This document shows positions 7,828-16,818 of a DNA stretch of 64,000 nt, one piece after another. The position numbers and the translations under genes were made by a program. The number at the start of each line of letters is the position of its first letter. Positions within the stretch are counted from its first letter, which is position 1. This DNA comes from Granulosicoccus sp047634635 (lineage in GTDB: Bacteria; Pseudomonadota; Gammaproteobacteria; Granulosicoccales; Granulosicoccaceae). The stretch lies in contig JBLIIE010000002.1 of NCBI GenBank assembly GCA_047634635.1, forward strand, positions 1-64,000. Direction: 5' to 3'. The notes under the pieces were generated by a model, which ran no database searches, was not told the DNA's origin, and saw only the letters and a list, made by a program, of their open reading frames with translations.

Positions 7828-9411
7828 CTAATGTCGAAAATGCCGAACCCCAGTAAAAACCATCGCCATATTGTGTTCGTCTGCGGCCGCAATGACTTCA
7901 TCATCATTACGGGATCCCCCAGGTTGAATTACAGCAGCAATACCAGCCTGTGCGGCATTATCAATACCATCTCTGAATGGAAAAAACGCATCTGAGGCCA
8001 TCACCGCACCTGTTACGATTAGATTTTCGTCCGCAGCCTTGATACCTGCAATGCGGGCTGAGTAGACTCTACTCATCTGCCCAGCACCAATGCCCACAGT
8101 TGCATTATCCTGACCATATACGATAGCGTTAGATTTCACAAACTTTGCAACTCTCCAAGAGAACAACAGATCGCGAAACTCATCTGCCGTTGGTTGTCTT
8201 TTAGAGACAACACTGAGCGCATCATTTTGTACGCTAAGCACATCTTCGTCCTGAACCAACAAGCCTCCAGATACGGGTCTAAGTTGCATACTTGAAACAT
8301 CTCTATTGCTTAAATGCATTGACTCGCAATCAAGCACTCTTATATTTGGCTTGTCAGCAAGCAAATCCAGCGCATCACTTACGACACCTGGGCATACAAT
8401 AACCTCAACGAATTGACGAGCAAGTATCTCGGCTGCGACAGCTGCTTCCAACGGTTGATTAAAGGCAATGATGCCACCAAAAGCCGACGTCGGATCAGTC
8501 AAGTACGCTTTTTCATATGCATCAAGTTGACTACCAGCGACGGCGACACCACAGGGGTTTGCATGCTTAACGATTACGCAGGCAGGCGTATCAAATTGTC
8601 GTACACAGGCCAAAGCTGCGTCTGCATCCATTACGTTGTTATACGACAGAGCTTTACCTTGCCTTAAAATTGCAGCGGCAATGGTACCGGCACCCGCGTT
8701 TTTATGTCGATAAAAAGCAGCACGCTGATGAGGGTTTTCACCGTAGCGTAAGGTTGATTTAAGGTCGTATTGCGAATTGAGTGTTCGTGAAAAATCACTG
8801 GGATTATCATGGCTGCTATCGCCTATGCGCTGCCCAAAATAGTTAGCAATCATCCCGTCATACTGCGCTGTATGTTCAAACGCTTTCACCGCCAGATCGA
8901 GTCGTAACGCTTTATTTTGCTCAGCCTCGTTCTGCAGCGACGCAATGACCCGCGAGTAATCTGACGGATCAGTAACAACAGTGACAGATGCATGATTTTT
9001 CGCGGCAGATCGAACCATGGCTGGGCCACCAATATCTATATTTTCAATAGCGTCTTCAAACGACACATCAATTTTGGCAACGGTAGCTGCGAAAGGATAG
9101 AGATTGACTATGACGTAATCAATAGGCGCGATGTCTCTCTCAACCATAACGTCATTATCAACACCTCGGCGCCCGAGAATTCCTCCGTGCACAGTTGGAT
9201 GTAAGGTCTTTACTCGACCCGCCATCATTTCATCAGCACCGGTATGCTCCGACACATCAGTCACATCCAGACCTGCTTTTCTCAAGGCTAGAGCCGTGCC
9301 GCCGGTGGACAGCAATTGAATCCCTGCATCTGACAGAGCTTTAGCAAGCACTTCAATGCCCAGCTTGTCAGAAACACTAATCAATGCGCAAGCATTGGCC
9401 AACTTTGTCAC
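7828..9411 (-). CDS. purH: Bifunctional AICAR transformylase/IMP cyclohydrolase
   Basis: A 527-residue enzyme for the last two steps of IMP synthesis. The N-terminal MGS-like cyclohydrolase domain runs from ALISVSDKLGIEVLAKAL through LLSTGGTA, GRVKTLHPTVHGGIL and NLYPFAATV. The transformylase domain contains LRYGENPHQRAAFYR, the catalytic VIVKHANPCGVAVA, DPTSAFGGIIAFN, the SNAIVY region and IQPGGSRNDDEVI. The start is GTG, two bases after the fis TAA, so it is the last gene of the aroQ-to-purH run. purD, which often follows purH, is not in this window; the next gene is convergent. Confidence 0.97.
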   Translation of the reverse strand: MTKLANACALISVSDKLGIEVLAKALSDAGIQLLSTGGTALALRKAGLDVTDVSEHTGADEMMAGRVKTLHPTVHGGILGRRGVDNDVMVERDIAPIDYVIVNLYPFAATVAKIDVSFEDAIENIDIGGPAMVRSAAKNHASVTVVTDPSDYSRVIASLQNEAEQNKALRLDLAVKAFEHTAQYDGMIANYFGQRIGDSSHDNPSDFSRTLNSQYDLKSTLRYGENPHQRAAFYRHKNAGAGTIAAAILRQGKALSYNNVMDADAALACVRQFDTPACVIVKHANPCGVAVAGSQLDAYEKAYLTDPTSAFGGIIAFNQPLEAAVAAEILARQFVEVIVCPGVVSDALDLLADKPNIRVLDCESMHLSNRDVSSMQLRPVSGGLLVQDEDVLSVQNDALSVVSKRQPTADEFRDLLFSWRVAKFVKSNAIVYGQDNATVGIGAGQMSRVYSARIAGIKAADENLIVTGAVMASDAFFPFRDGIDNAAQAGIAAVIQPGGSRNDDEVIAAADEHNMAMVFTGVRHFRH

Positions 9412-9413
9412 TA

Positions 9414-9833
9414 TTAATCGTATCCCATGTCTGCAAGTTTATTGCGTAAGTTACCGCGACTAATACCTAGCCACTTTGTTGCTTTACTTTGATTTCCACC
9501 ACATTCTTGCATGACACTTTCAATCAGTGCGTGTTCTGCCTGTCGCATGACCAAATGATAAACGTTGGAAGGCTCTTCACCATCCAGCAAATCAAAATAT
9601 CGACGCAGCTCATGCTGAACACAATTCGCGATCGCGGTATTGGAGGGTCTGGCAGGTAAGTTGTCAGGATAATCACCTGACTTGCTACTAACACTTGAGC
9701 CAGTATTGCGACGCGAGGTAAGACGTTGTGATGCTGTTGCAGATTGATCCTTCATCGCTTTAGCACTAGTTTGTGTCGCATTTGCACCTGAAGTAGATAA
9801 GTTATTTTTATTGCGAGGATAAGTTGTAGACAT
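9414..9833 (-). CDS. fis: Fis-family DNA-binding protein
   Basis: The C-terminal 80 residues are Fis: the four-helix core with LVMRQAEHALIESVMQECGG and the helix-turn-helix NQSKATKWLGISRGNLRNKL. Fis is a nucleoid-associated dimer that bends DNA and regulates growth-linked genes. The position directly after dusB, with dusB TAA and this ATG separated by one base (TAATATG), matches the known dusB-fis operon. The protein is 139 residues, longer than the roughly 98 of enterobacterial Fis. The extra 50 N-terminal residues are Ser/Thr/Asn-rich and low in complexity; they may be a disordered tail or an artefact of start choice, but no later ATG fits the operon so well. Confidence 0.9.
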   Translation of the reverse strand: MSTTYPRNKNNLSTSGANATQTSAKAMKDQSATASQRLTSRRNTGSSVSSKSGDYPDNLPARPSNTAIANCVQHELRRYFDLLDGEEPSNVYHLVMRQAEHALIESVMQECGGNQSKATKWLGISRGNLRNKLADMGYD

Positions 9834-9834
9834 A

Positions 9835-10833
9835 TTACGCAGCCACCCCGAACGCATTTGGATGAGTAAAAAAAGCCTCTACCATTCTCATTTGATCCAG
9901 TGGATTTTCCACTTTATTGACCAGCTCTCGAAAAGTGGTGGCGTGCCTGAGCCCCTTACAATACCAAGCGATATGTTTGCGCGCGATGCGGAGTCCTCGG
10001 TAGTCACCATACAATTGATGACACCCTTGCAAATGAGTCAAAAGAGTTTGTCCGATTTCAGCATGCTCGGGTCTGCCTGGCACTGGCAGCCCTCTTAATA
10101 CAGCAGAAATTTCCCTGAAGACCCAAGGGTTACCTTGCGCTGCACGACCAATCATTACTCCTGCAGCACCCGTATGTTTTAGTACTGCTAGCGCATCAGA
10201 ACCTGTGTGGATATCTCCGTTGGCGATAACAGGAATATTTACCGCGTCCACTATTGCCGCAATAGTGTCGTACTCGGCATGACCCTTGAATCTATCGCTG
10301 CGGGTCCGACCGTGCACTGCTAAACAGGCAATGCCCTCTTCCTGTGCAATCTTAGCAATAAAAACCCCATTTCGGGTTTCAGGTGATGGACCCGTCCGTA
10401 TTTTTAGGGTTACAGGTACGTCAACACGAGCAACAACCGCCTGCAGAATAGCTCGTACCTGATCAGGGTCAGCCAGCAATGCGGATCCTGCTAATCGATT
10501 ACAAACCTTCTTAGCGGGACACCCCATGTTGATGTCAATAACCTGCGCACCATACTGAACATTGAGGGCGGCAGCATCGGCCATGGCGGCAGGTTCCGAA
10601 CCTGCTATCTGAACTGCGTGGGGTAATGCATTGTTTGCACGAACAATCCGGTGTCGAGTCTTTGCAGTTGCATAGAGCAAAGTATCGCTGGATATCATTT
10701 CAGAAGCGGCATACCCAGCTCCTTCACGAGCACATAGATCACGGAACGGCCTATCCGATATGCCTGCCATCGGTGCGAGGAACACTGGGTTTAATACAAC
10801 ATGTGCTCCTATCTCAATCATCTCAACTAACAC
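9835..10833 (-). CDS. dusB: tRNA-dihydrouridine synthase B
   Basis: A 332-residue FMN-dependent TIM-barrel enzyme that reduces uridines in the tRNA D-loop. Seen are NPVFLAPMAGISDRPFR (FMN site), VQIAGSEP, VIDINMGCPAKKV with the catalytic Cys, LKIRTG, LAVHGRTRSDRFKG, VIANGDI and GVMIGRAAQGNPWVF. The C-terminal helical domain includes the RIARKHIAWY motif, typical of DusB. It is followed immediately by fis, the order known from enterobacteria and other Gammaproteobacteria. Confidence 0.97.
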   Translation of the reverse strand: MLVEMIEIGAHVVLNPVFLAPMAGISDRPFRDLCAREGAGYAASEMISSDTLLYATAKTRHRIVRANNALPHAVQIAGSEPAAMADAAALNVQYGAQVIDINMGCPAKKVCNRLAGSALLADPDQVRAILQAVVARVDVPVTLKIRTGPSPETRNGVFIAKIAQEEGIACLAVHGRTRSDRFKGHAEYDTIAAIVDAVNIPVIANGDIHTGSDALAVLKHTGAAGVMIGRAAQGNPWVFREISAVLRGLPVPGRPEHAEIGQTLLTHLQGCHQLYGDYRGLRIARKHIAWYCKGLRHATTFRELVNKVENPLDQMRMVEAFFTHPNAFGVAA

Positions 10834-10920
10834 TTAATTCCGACAGTGTATCGTAATACAGATCAGCTGATAAAAATACCGTATGGGGCTACAGCAGTAG
10901 ACGAAAATATAATGGCCCAG

Positions 10921-12315
10921 CTACTTGACTTCATGAAAGTCAAGTTCAAACGAGATAGCAGTATTGCCTGGATCTTCGACCGCAAGACCGATATCCAAGC
11001 GCTTGTTCATGTCCAGCACATCACCTTGCTGCCAGCCTCTTAAATATTCCTTGGGTGAGAATTGGTTTATTACGACTAGTCGACCTGTCCTATCAGTCAG
11101 GCGGATTTCCAAAACCGGATGAGGCTGACTAAAACTCGCCTGATTAACGATACCAAACTTGATAATTAGAGCGTTTGCCACCGTTGGGTGTGTCACAACC
11201 GATCGACCAACTGCGCGAAATGCTTCAAGATCAATCTGATCAGGGAGTTGACAAGGCAGCAAGTTACAAGCAACGGAAAGTAGCGGCCTCAGGGAGCCAT
11301 TATTTAGCAACGCGTCTCGCTCACGATAACCGTACAAGCCAACTGCAATAATGAAGACGATGGCAAAAAGCCCTCCTCGCAGGAACCAAGAACTGGAAAC
11401 AGACGCAGGCACGTGCAGGCTGTCTTTAGAGCTTCTATTGACCGTTTCGTCGATAGCATCTTCGAACGGCAGCTCAAGCTCATCATCAAAGGAGTCACGT
11501 ATATGTTCTGCTACGGGAGTTTGCGCACTGTGTTGCGTGGACACGTAAGTGTTCACACACGTGTCCACTTGCAGTTCCACTTCCGTATCGCGATAGTTAA
11601 ATATCAAGGGCTCGCATTGCGAATCATCAGTTATGAAAACAACATCGCCCCCTAAGGTAATACTCGAAGAAGACTGGTTTGTACTCTGATTACGCAGGAG
11701 TGATCGTGCATCCACCGTTGCATCTTGAGCAAACAGCGTATCACCGAAAATTTCATCATCGATATCAGCAACATCATCAAAATGAAAGTCTCGAATACCT
11801 CGTGTGCTGTCAAAAAACTGAATGCCTGGTAGCCCGGCATCTGATGAGAACAAGTCAAAATCGGAGTAAGTCATGTCCAGCGACGCAGTATCGTTGGCCA
11901 GCCCGGCTAATGCAGCTGATTGAGCGTTAGATAGGCTTGATGCAAGCTTATTAAGCTCGTCTGCTCTCGGCGATGCCTCATTCGACATCCCCCGGATGTC
12001 GTCGCTTCGAGCCCGTAACGCTACGCTGTCACCACCCTGAGTTACATCACGTAGGTTAGCCAAGGCATCGAAAATACCCAAACACTCACCGCAGCGCACA
12101 CGGGTATCTGAGGCAGACAGCAATTCTTGCGATACTTCGAAAACCGTTTGGCAGTTCGAACAACAGGTTTGGGAATTTGTTGATTCCTCATCCGAATACC
12201 TGTTGTTGTGAGCAGTATCCTTAAATTCCTGACTTTTCTCTGGACGAGACTTGGCTGTGTTTAACGCAGACTTGCGAGCACTACCAGATACTTGTTTTTG
12301 CCCGGGCTTACCCAT
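10921..12315 (-). CDS. Zinc-ribbon and DUF3426 single-pass membrane protein
   Basis: A 464-residue protein with an MJ0042-type zinc ribbon (CSNCQTVFEV, then VRCGECLGIFDAL) near residues 50-90, and a long acidic low-complexity region to about residue 310. One membrane segment follows (LFAIVFIIAVGLYGY). The periplasmic DUF3426 domain at the C-terminus includes VTHPTVANALIIKFGIVNQA and RPHPVLEIRLTD-like elements. The role is not established; the family is regularly found between prmA and dusB, as here. The ribbon usually lies at the very N-terminus, so the first 50 Lys/Ser-rich residues are unusual, but no later ATG exists before the ribbon. Confidence 0.88.
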   Translation of the reverse strand: MGKPGQKQVSGSARKSALNTAKSRPEKSQEFKDTAHNNRYSDEESTNSQTCCSNCQTVFEVSQELLSASDTRVRCGECLGIFDALANLRDVTQGGDSVALRARSDDIRGMSNEASPRADELNKLASSLSNAQSAALAGLANDTASLDMTYSDFDLFSSDAGLPGIQFFDSTRGIRDFHFDDVADIDDEIFGDTLFAQDATVDARSLLRNQSTNQSSSSITLGGDVVFITDDSQCEPLIFNYRDTEVELQVDTCVNTYVSTQHSAQTPVAEHIRDSFDDELELPFEDAIDETVNRSSKDSLHVPASVSSSWFLRGGLFAIVFIIAVGLYGYRERDALLNNGSLRPLLSVACNLLPCQLPDQIDLEAFRAVGRSVVTHPTVANALIIKFGIVNQASFSQPHPVLEIRLTDRTGRLVVINQFSPKEYLRGWQQGDVLDMNKRLDIGLAVEDPGNTAISFELDFHEVK

Positions 12316-12322
12316 GGGTTTT

Positions 12323-13246
12323 TCAACGACGAACAGCAGACATTAACGCCCAACCATCCTGCACTTGGGTTGGGGCAAACTCGAAGTACTGATTGTAGCT
12401 CAAGCGAAGCTGCTCCACTTGCTCCTCCAATATTCCTGACAACACCAATGATCCTCCAGGCTTTACACATATCGCCAAATGTTCGACGAGATCCATCAGC
12501 GGCTTGAACAATATGTTTGCCAATAGAATATCTACCTCGAAGGTACCCACAATTATGGGTTGACCCACATGAATCTTTGAGCTGACACCGTTTTGAACCG
12601 CGTTGGATTTAGTGGCCAGTAACGCTTGCTCATCTATATCAACCGCCCAAGCCTCTCGCGCACCCAGCATTAGGGCGGCAATACCTAGCACACCTGATCC
12701 ACATCCGTAGTCGATGATTGTTTGACCCTCGAAAGGGCTAATTGACTGAGCCGTCTGAACCCCCATCCATGCAAGACACTGCGCCGTAGTAGCGTGTGTT
12801 CCTGTACCGAAGGCTAGTCCTGGGTCGAGGCGAATCGTCACAGCCTTAGGGTCAGGAATGATGTGTTCAGTGGGGCAAATCCAAAGACGCTCGCCGAATT
12901 GCATCGGATGGAAGCTATCAAGCCAAGTACGTTCCCACTCCCGATCTCCCAGTGTGCTGACACAGTGAACAGGCACAACGAGCCCACTCATAGCAGCGGC
13001 AAGATGAAGGGCATCTTGAAGCTGCGACTGGGTAGTCTCTTGAGAGAACAATCCGATGAGTGTGACTTCGTCCCAGAGCCGCACCTCGCCGGGCACAGGC
13101 TCAAGCACAGCATGGGTCAGATCTTCATCGTCAAGGCTGTCACGCGACGTAACCGAAAGGGCACCTGCTGCGAACAACCAGTCTTCTAAAGATTCAACCT
13201 CGTCTTGATGAGTGAGCAAGGTAACTTCCAACCAATCCTCAGTCAC
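12323..13246 (-). CDS. prmA: Ribosomal protein L11 methyltransferase
   Basis: A 307-residue SAM-dependent enzyme that trimethylates L11. An N-terminal substrate-recognition domain of about 90 residues is followed by the linker and the methyltransferase fold. Key elements are LDPGLAFGTGTHATTAQCL, motif I IDYGCGSGVLGIAALML, AWAVDIDEQAL and the active-site motif LLANILFKPLMDL. The start is GTG, four bases after the accC stop. Its position after accC and before the DUF3426 gene is a conserved gammaproteobacterial arrangement. Confidence 0.96.
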   Translation of the reverse strand: MTEDWLEVTLLTHQDEVESLEDWLFAAGALSVTSRDSLDDEDLTHAVLEPVPGEVRLWDEVTLIGLFSQETTQSQLQDALHLAAAMSGLVVPVHCVSTLGDREWERTWLDSFHPMQFGERLWICPTEHIIPDPKAVTIRLDPGLAFGTGTHATTAQCLAWMGVQTAQSISPFEGQTIIDYGCGSGVLGIAALMLGAREAWAVDIDEQALLATKSNAVQNGVSSKIHVGQPIIVGTFEVDILLANILFKPLMDLVEHLAICVKPGGSLVLSGILEEQVEQLRLSYNQYFEFAPTQVQDGWALMSAVRR

Positions 13247-13250
13247 GAAG

Positions 13251-14603
13251 TTAATCGAGCCCCAGTTTCTTTTCTAGATAGTGGATGTTGGTACCACCTT
13301 CCTGAAAAGCGGGATCGTTAAAGATATCAATATGCAATGGAATATTGGTTTTGATGCCATCAACAAAAACTTCGCTCAGCGCTCCTCGCATTCGCGCAAG
13401 TGCTGACTCACGCGTATTACCACTCACAATCAGCTTGGCAATCATGGAATCGTAGTACGGTGGAACCGTGTAGCCGTTGTAGATGTGTGTCTCAACCCGA
13501 ACACCTAAACCACCTGGCGGGTGATATTGCTTAATAGTGCCTGGCGAGGGCATGAAATTGACTGGATCTTCAGCATTTATTCTGCACTCGAATGCGTGCC
13601 CAGTGATTTGAATATCGCTTTGCTTCCAGCGAAGAACACGCCCTTCTGCTGCGAAAATCTGCTCCTTGATAATATCTTTACCAGTGATCATCTCGGTGAC
13701 TGGGTGCTCTACCTGAACCCGCGTGTTCATCTCAATGAAATAAAAGTTGTCATTTTCATATAAAAACTCGAATGTCCCAGCCCCGCGATAACCCAGACGC
13801 TTGCAAGCGTCTACACAGCGTTGCCCCATATCATTGCGGGTAGCTTCGTCGATTCCGGGAGCTGGTGCTTCCTCTACCACTTTTTGATGGCGCCTTTGCA
13901 TCGAACAGTCGCGCTCGCCTAGATGAATAGCATTGCCGTGCTCGTCGCAGATCACCTGGAATTCGATATGCCGTGGTGTTTCCAGAAATTTTTCCATGTA
14001 CACCACTGGATTACCAAAGACTGCTCCAGCCTCACTCTGAGTCAACTCGATAGACTGCTCAAGATTGTCCTCAGTACGCACAACACGCATACCACGACCA
14101 CCACCACCACCCGCTGCCTTGATGATGATGGGATAACCAATTTTGTTGGCCAGTTGATGGTTGGTAGCCATGTCGGTGCCCAGAGGCCCATCACTTCCGG
14201 GAACGCAGGGAACGCCTGCTGCCTTCATCTCGGCAATGGCACTGACCTTGTCCCCCATTAATCGAATGCATTCGGCTGTGGGGCCTATAAATTTAAAACC
14301 GCTGGTTTCCACCCGTTCAGCAAAATCTGCGTTTTCAGCCAAAAAGCCATAACCCGGATGGATGGCATCTGCACGAGTGATTTCAGCGGCGCTGATAATG
14401 GCAGGTACATTCAGGTAACTTTTTGCTGACGCTGGAGGACCAATACATACAGCTTCATCAGCCAAGCGTACGTGCTTGAGATCTCGATCTGCAGTGGAGT
14501 AGACCGCCACCGTCTTGATGCCTAGATCTCGACAGCACCGCATGATGCGCAATGCAATTTCACCACGATTGGCAATGAGAATTTTTTTGAGTGGGGTAAC
14601 CAT
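13251..14603 (-). CDS. accC: Acetyl-CoA carboxylase, biotin carboxylase subunit
   Basis: A 450-residue ATP-grasp enzyme that carboxylates biotin on AccB, the first half-reaction of fatty-acid synthesis. The N-terminal LKKILIANRGEIALRIMR and IHPGYGFLAENADFA are typical. The ATP-grasp domain has the Gly loop IKAAGGGGGRGMRVV, then YMEKFLETPRHIEFQV, LGERDCSMQRRHQKVVEEAP and FIEMNTRVQVEHPVTEM. The ATG at 14603 lies 13 bases after the accB stop; an in-frame TTG overlapping that stop is less likely, because the ATG start gives the family's usual length of about 449. Confidence 0.97.
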   Translation of the reverse strand: MVTPLKKILIANRGEIALRIMRCCRDLGIKTVAVYSTADRDLKHVRLADEAVCIGPPASAKSYLNVPAIISAAEITRADAIHPGYGFLAENADFAERVETSGFKFIGPTAECIRLMGDKVSAIAEMKAAGVPCVPGSDGPLGTDMATNHQLANKIGYPIIIKAAGGGGGRGMRVVRTEDNLEQSIELTQSEAGAVFGNPVVYMEKFLETPRHIEFQVICDEHGNAIHLGERDCSMQRRHQKVVEEAPAPGIDEATRNDMGQRCVDACKRLGYRGAGTFEFLYENDNFYFIEMNTRVQVEHPVTEMITGKDIIKEQIFAAEGRVLRWKQSDIQITGHAFECRINAEDPVNFMPSPGTIKQYHPPGGLGVRVETHIYNGYTVPPYYDSMIAKLIVSGNTRESALARMRGALSEVFVDGIKTNIPLHIDIFNDPAFQEGGTNIHYLEKKLGLD

Positions 14604-14616
14604 GCTTTGTACCCGC

Positions 14617-15066
14617 TTAGTCAATCACGATGAGAGGTTCGCCGAATTCTACCGGCTGACCATCTTCAACCAGAACAGCCCTGACTGTTCCACTAATCTC
14701 AGCCTCGATTTGATTCATTATTTTCATGGCTTCAATAATACAAATCGTGTCGCCCTTATTTACACTCTGCCCGACTTCCACAAACGACTTGGTGGTAGGA
14801 GAAGACGAACGGTAGAACGTACCGACCATTGGAGACTCCATGATCGTTCCAGGCGGCATCAGTGGCTCAGGAGCCGCTAGAGGGGTGCTGACTGGCGCTT
14901 GCACTGCAGCAGCCACAGGTGCTTGAGCCTGGACCAAAGGCGCTGCGTAGGTAACCCCAGAGGCGCGAGCTATCCGCACTGACTCTTCACCTTCAACAAT
15001 TTCAATTTCGGAGACATCAGAGTCTTCGAGTAATTCGATCAGCTTCTTGATCTTGCGAATATCCAT
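14617..15066 (-). CDS. accB: Biotin carboxyl carrier protein of acetyl-CoA carboxylase
   Basis: A 149-residue carrier that is biotinylated on Lys and shuttles carboxyl groups between AccC and the carboxyltransferase. The N-terminal MDIRKIKKLIELLEDSDVSE helix-rich part is followed by a Pro/Ala-rich linker (QAQAPVAAAVQAPVSTPLAA). The biotinyl domain includes ESPMVGTFYRSSSP and the biotinylation motif IIEAMKIMNQIEAE. The start at 15066 (MDIRKI) is the family start; the frame stays open a further 15 codons upstream into aroQ. It lies 16 bases after the aroQ stop. Confidence 0.97.
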   Translation of the reverse strand: MDIRKIKKLIELLEDSDVSEIEIVEGEESVRIARASGVTYAAPLVQAQAPVAAAVQAPVSTPLAAPEPLMPPGTIMESPMVGTFYRSSSPTTKSFVEVGQSVNKGDTICIIEAMKIMNQIEAEISGTVRAVLVEDGQPVEFGEPLIVID

Positions 15067-15082
15067 GAATGATTCCTGGTTT

Positions 15083-15532
15083 TTAGAGCGAGTTGTTTTT
15101 AATGAAAGCATTGGCAGCAGTCATCGCCATGCTGTATCCGGCTGTGCCAAAGCCGGCTAAAGTACCAACTGCAATATCGGAAAAATAAGAATGATGACGA
15201 AAAGCTTCACGAGCATAAATATTAGAGATGTGCACCTCGATAACCGGCATTGCAACACCTAGGAATACATCTCTGAGGGCCACACTAGTATGGCTATATC
15301 CGGCAGGGTTGAAAATGACAATTTTAACACCCTCGCCCTTGGCAGCCTGGACACGGTCGACCAGGGCACCTTCACTGTTATTTTGATAGAAAGCCACACT
15401 AAGGCCTAAGCCTGCAGCTTGCTCGGCCAATAGGGCCTCAATATCTGACAAGGTTAAGGAACCGTATTTTTCTGGCTCGCGTGTACCCAACAGATTAAGG
15501 TTTGGGCCATTAAGCACCAATACCTGTGACAT
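15083..15532 (-). CDS. aroQ: 3-Dehydroquinate dehydratase, type II
   Basis: A 149-residue dodecameric dehydratase of the shikimate pathway. It begins MSQVLVLNGPNLNLLGTREP, with the catalytic Tyr in EKYGSLTL. FYQNNSEGALVDRVQAA, FNPAGYSHTSVALRD and the catalytic His region IEVHISNIYAREAFRHHS follow. The ATG at 15532 is the family start. It is the first gene of the aroQ-accB-accC-prmA-DUF3426-dusB-fis-purH run, a frequent order upstream of accB in Gammaproteobacteria. About 180 bases separate it from the divergent kinase gene. Confidence 0.96.
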   Translation of the reverse strand: MSQVLVLNGPNLNLLGTREPEKYGSLTLSDIEALLAEQAAGLGLSVAFYQNNSEGALVDRVQAAKGEGVKIVIFNPAGYSHTSVALRDVFLGVAMPVIEVHISNIYAREAFRHHSYFSDIAVGTLAGFGTAGYSMAMTAANAFIKNNSL

Positions 15533-15712
15533 ACTGTGTTGCTCCGAAAATTGAACTGCTGGCGATGAATGCAAATTTAATTCAGCTCAAGACTGGCGTG
15601 AGAGACCCTACACATCCAGACGCACCGAAGAAATGACGCTATTGTGGAAAGATAGCATCAAATAGGGTTCATTTACAGACAAATAGCGACTTTTATCGAC
15701 CAAAATTGGACA

Positions 15713-16711
15713 ATTACAATCGACTCATTTGACGCAACCACTGCTTTCCAGAACCTCGACCCCCATCAGATTCTGGATGCGATCGATAGAGCCGGATGGC
15801 AAACTGACGGTCGTGTCAGTGCATTGAACAGTTACGAGAATCGAGTGTATTCGATCGGATTAGAAAGTGGCGATTTCATAGTCGCTAAATTCTACCGCCC
15901 ACTTCGCTGGAGCGATGAAACCATTATTGAGGAACATCTTTTTTGTGACGTCTTAGTAGAATGTGATTTACCGGTTATTGCCCCGCTCAAGGATGCTGAA
16001 GGGAAATCATTACACAACTGGGGCCCCTTTCGATTCAGCCTCTACCCCCGAGCGGGTGGTCGACCACCTGAATTAGACAACCCCGAGCAGCTAGCCGTAA
16101 TTGGCCGAACTATTGGGCGTCTGCACCTGGCCGCCGATACATTCCCGTTTGAACACAGACCGTTCATCGACGCTACGCGTCTAGGCGATGATTGTGCAGA
16201 TTATCTGCTCGACTCCGAAGTTCTACCCACTGAATTGGCCCCTGTATACGAATCGATTATCGATGATTTACTGCCTGAGGTTCATTACGCATTGGATTCA
16301 AACGGCTACGAGGAAATTTCGCTGCACGGTGATTTCCATCCGGGAAACATTCTTTGGGGTAGCGATGGGACCCCACATTTACTGGATTTCGATGATTGCG
16401 CCACAGGACCCGCGATGCAGGATTTGTGGATGTTTATCTCCGGAGATCGCCGCTATGCACAAGCTCGATTAGCAGACTTACTGGATGGTTACAATGAGTT
16501 CAGGTCGTTCGACGAACGTGAGATCGCACTTATCGAACCGTTGAGAACTCTACGCATTATTCACTACGCAGCGTGGATTGCGCGTCGGTGGAAGGATCCC
16601 GCATTCGTGCAGGCATTTCCTTTTTTCGCTACGGCGCGCTTCTGGGATGAACATATTCAATCTCTCAGAGAACAGCGAGTAGCACTAGATGAACCATGGC
16701 TGGTTTACTAG
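15713..16711 (+). CDS. srkA: SrkA/YihE-like stress-response Ser/Thr protein kinase; non-standard start
   Basis: A protein-kinase-fold enzyme of the SrkA (YihE/RdoA) family, linked in E. coli to Cpx and oxidative stress. Seen are LNSYENRVYSI, FIVAKFYRPLRW, SLYPRAGGRPPEL, the catalytic loop SLHGDFHPGNILW, the metal-binding HLLDFDDCATGP and LRTLRIIHYAAWIARRW. The first ATG/GTG/TTG in frame is the TTG (15824) that encodes Leu of LNSYENR. However, 37 codons upstream are open and encode FDATTAFQNLDPHQILDAI, which aligns with the conserved N-terminus of E. coli SrkA. The likely start is therefore the ATT at 15713 (332 residues) or the ATC at 15719. A Cpx-like module lies at 50 kb. Confidence 0.9.
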   Translation: MTIDSFDATTAFQNLDPHQILDAIDRAGWQTDGRVSALNSYENRVYSIGLESGDFIVAKFYRPLRWSDETIIEEHLFCDVLVECDLPVIAPLKDAEGKSLHNWGPFRFSLYPRAGGRPPELDNPEQLAVIGRTIGRLHLAADTFPFEHRPFIDATRLGDDCADYLLDSEVLPTELAPVYESIIDDLLPEVHYALDSNGYEEISLHGDFHPGNILWGSDGTPHLLDFDDCATGPAMQDLWMFISGDRRYAQARLADLLDGYNEFRSFDEREIALIEPLRTLRIIHYAAWIARRWKDPAFVQAFPFFATARFWDEHIQSLREQRVALDEPWLVY

Positions 16712-16780
16712 CGCAAGAAAAACTAGCTTTTATTCAGATAACCGCTAATGATCCGGCAGAGATAAGTTGAAATTGAACGA

Positions 16781-16811
16781 AGCTGCCACCCGGCTAAACC
16801 AAGTGGCAGCT
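16781..16811 (-). terminator. Hairpin between srkA and fabB, probable fabB terminator
   Basis: AGCTGCCAC (16781-16789) and GTGGCAGCT (16803-16811) form a perfect 9-bp stem with a 13-base loop in the gap between two convergent genes. On the minus strand the stem is followed by a moderately T-rich stretch (TCGTTCAATTTC), which suits termination of fabB; the plus-strand side has no T run. Confidence 0.55.
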
Positions 16812-16818
16812 CAAAGTA

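Noticed and set aside
14090..14120. ACC/CAC triplet run as a microsatellite
   Set aside because: It is the codons of the Gly loop of biotin carboxylase on the minus strand and is conserved in protein terms.
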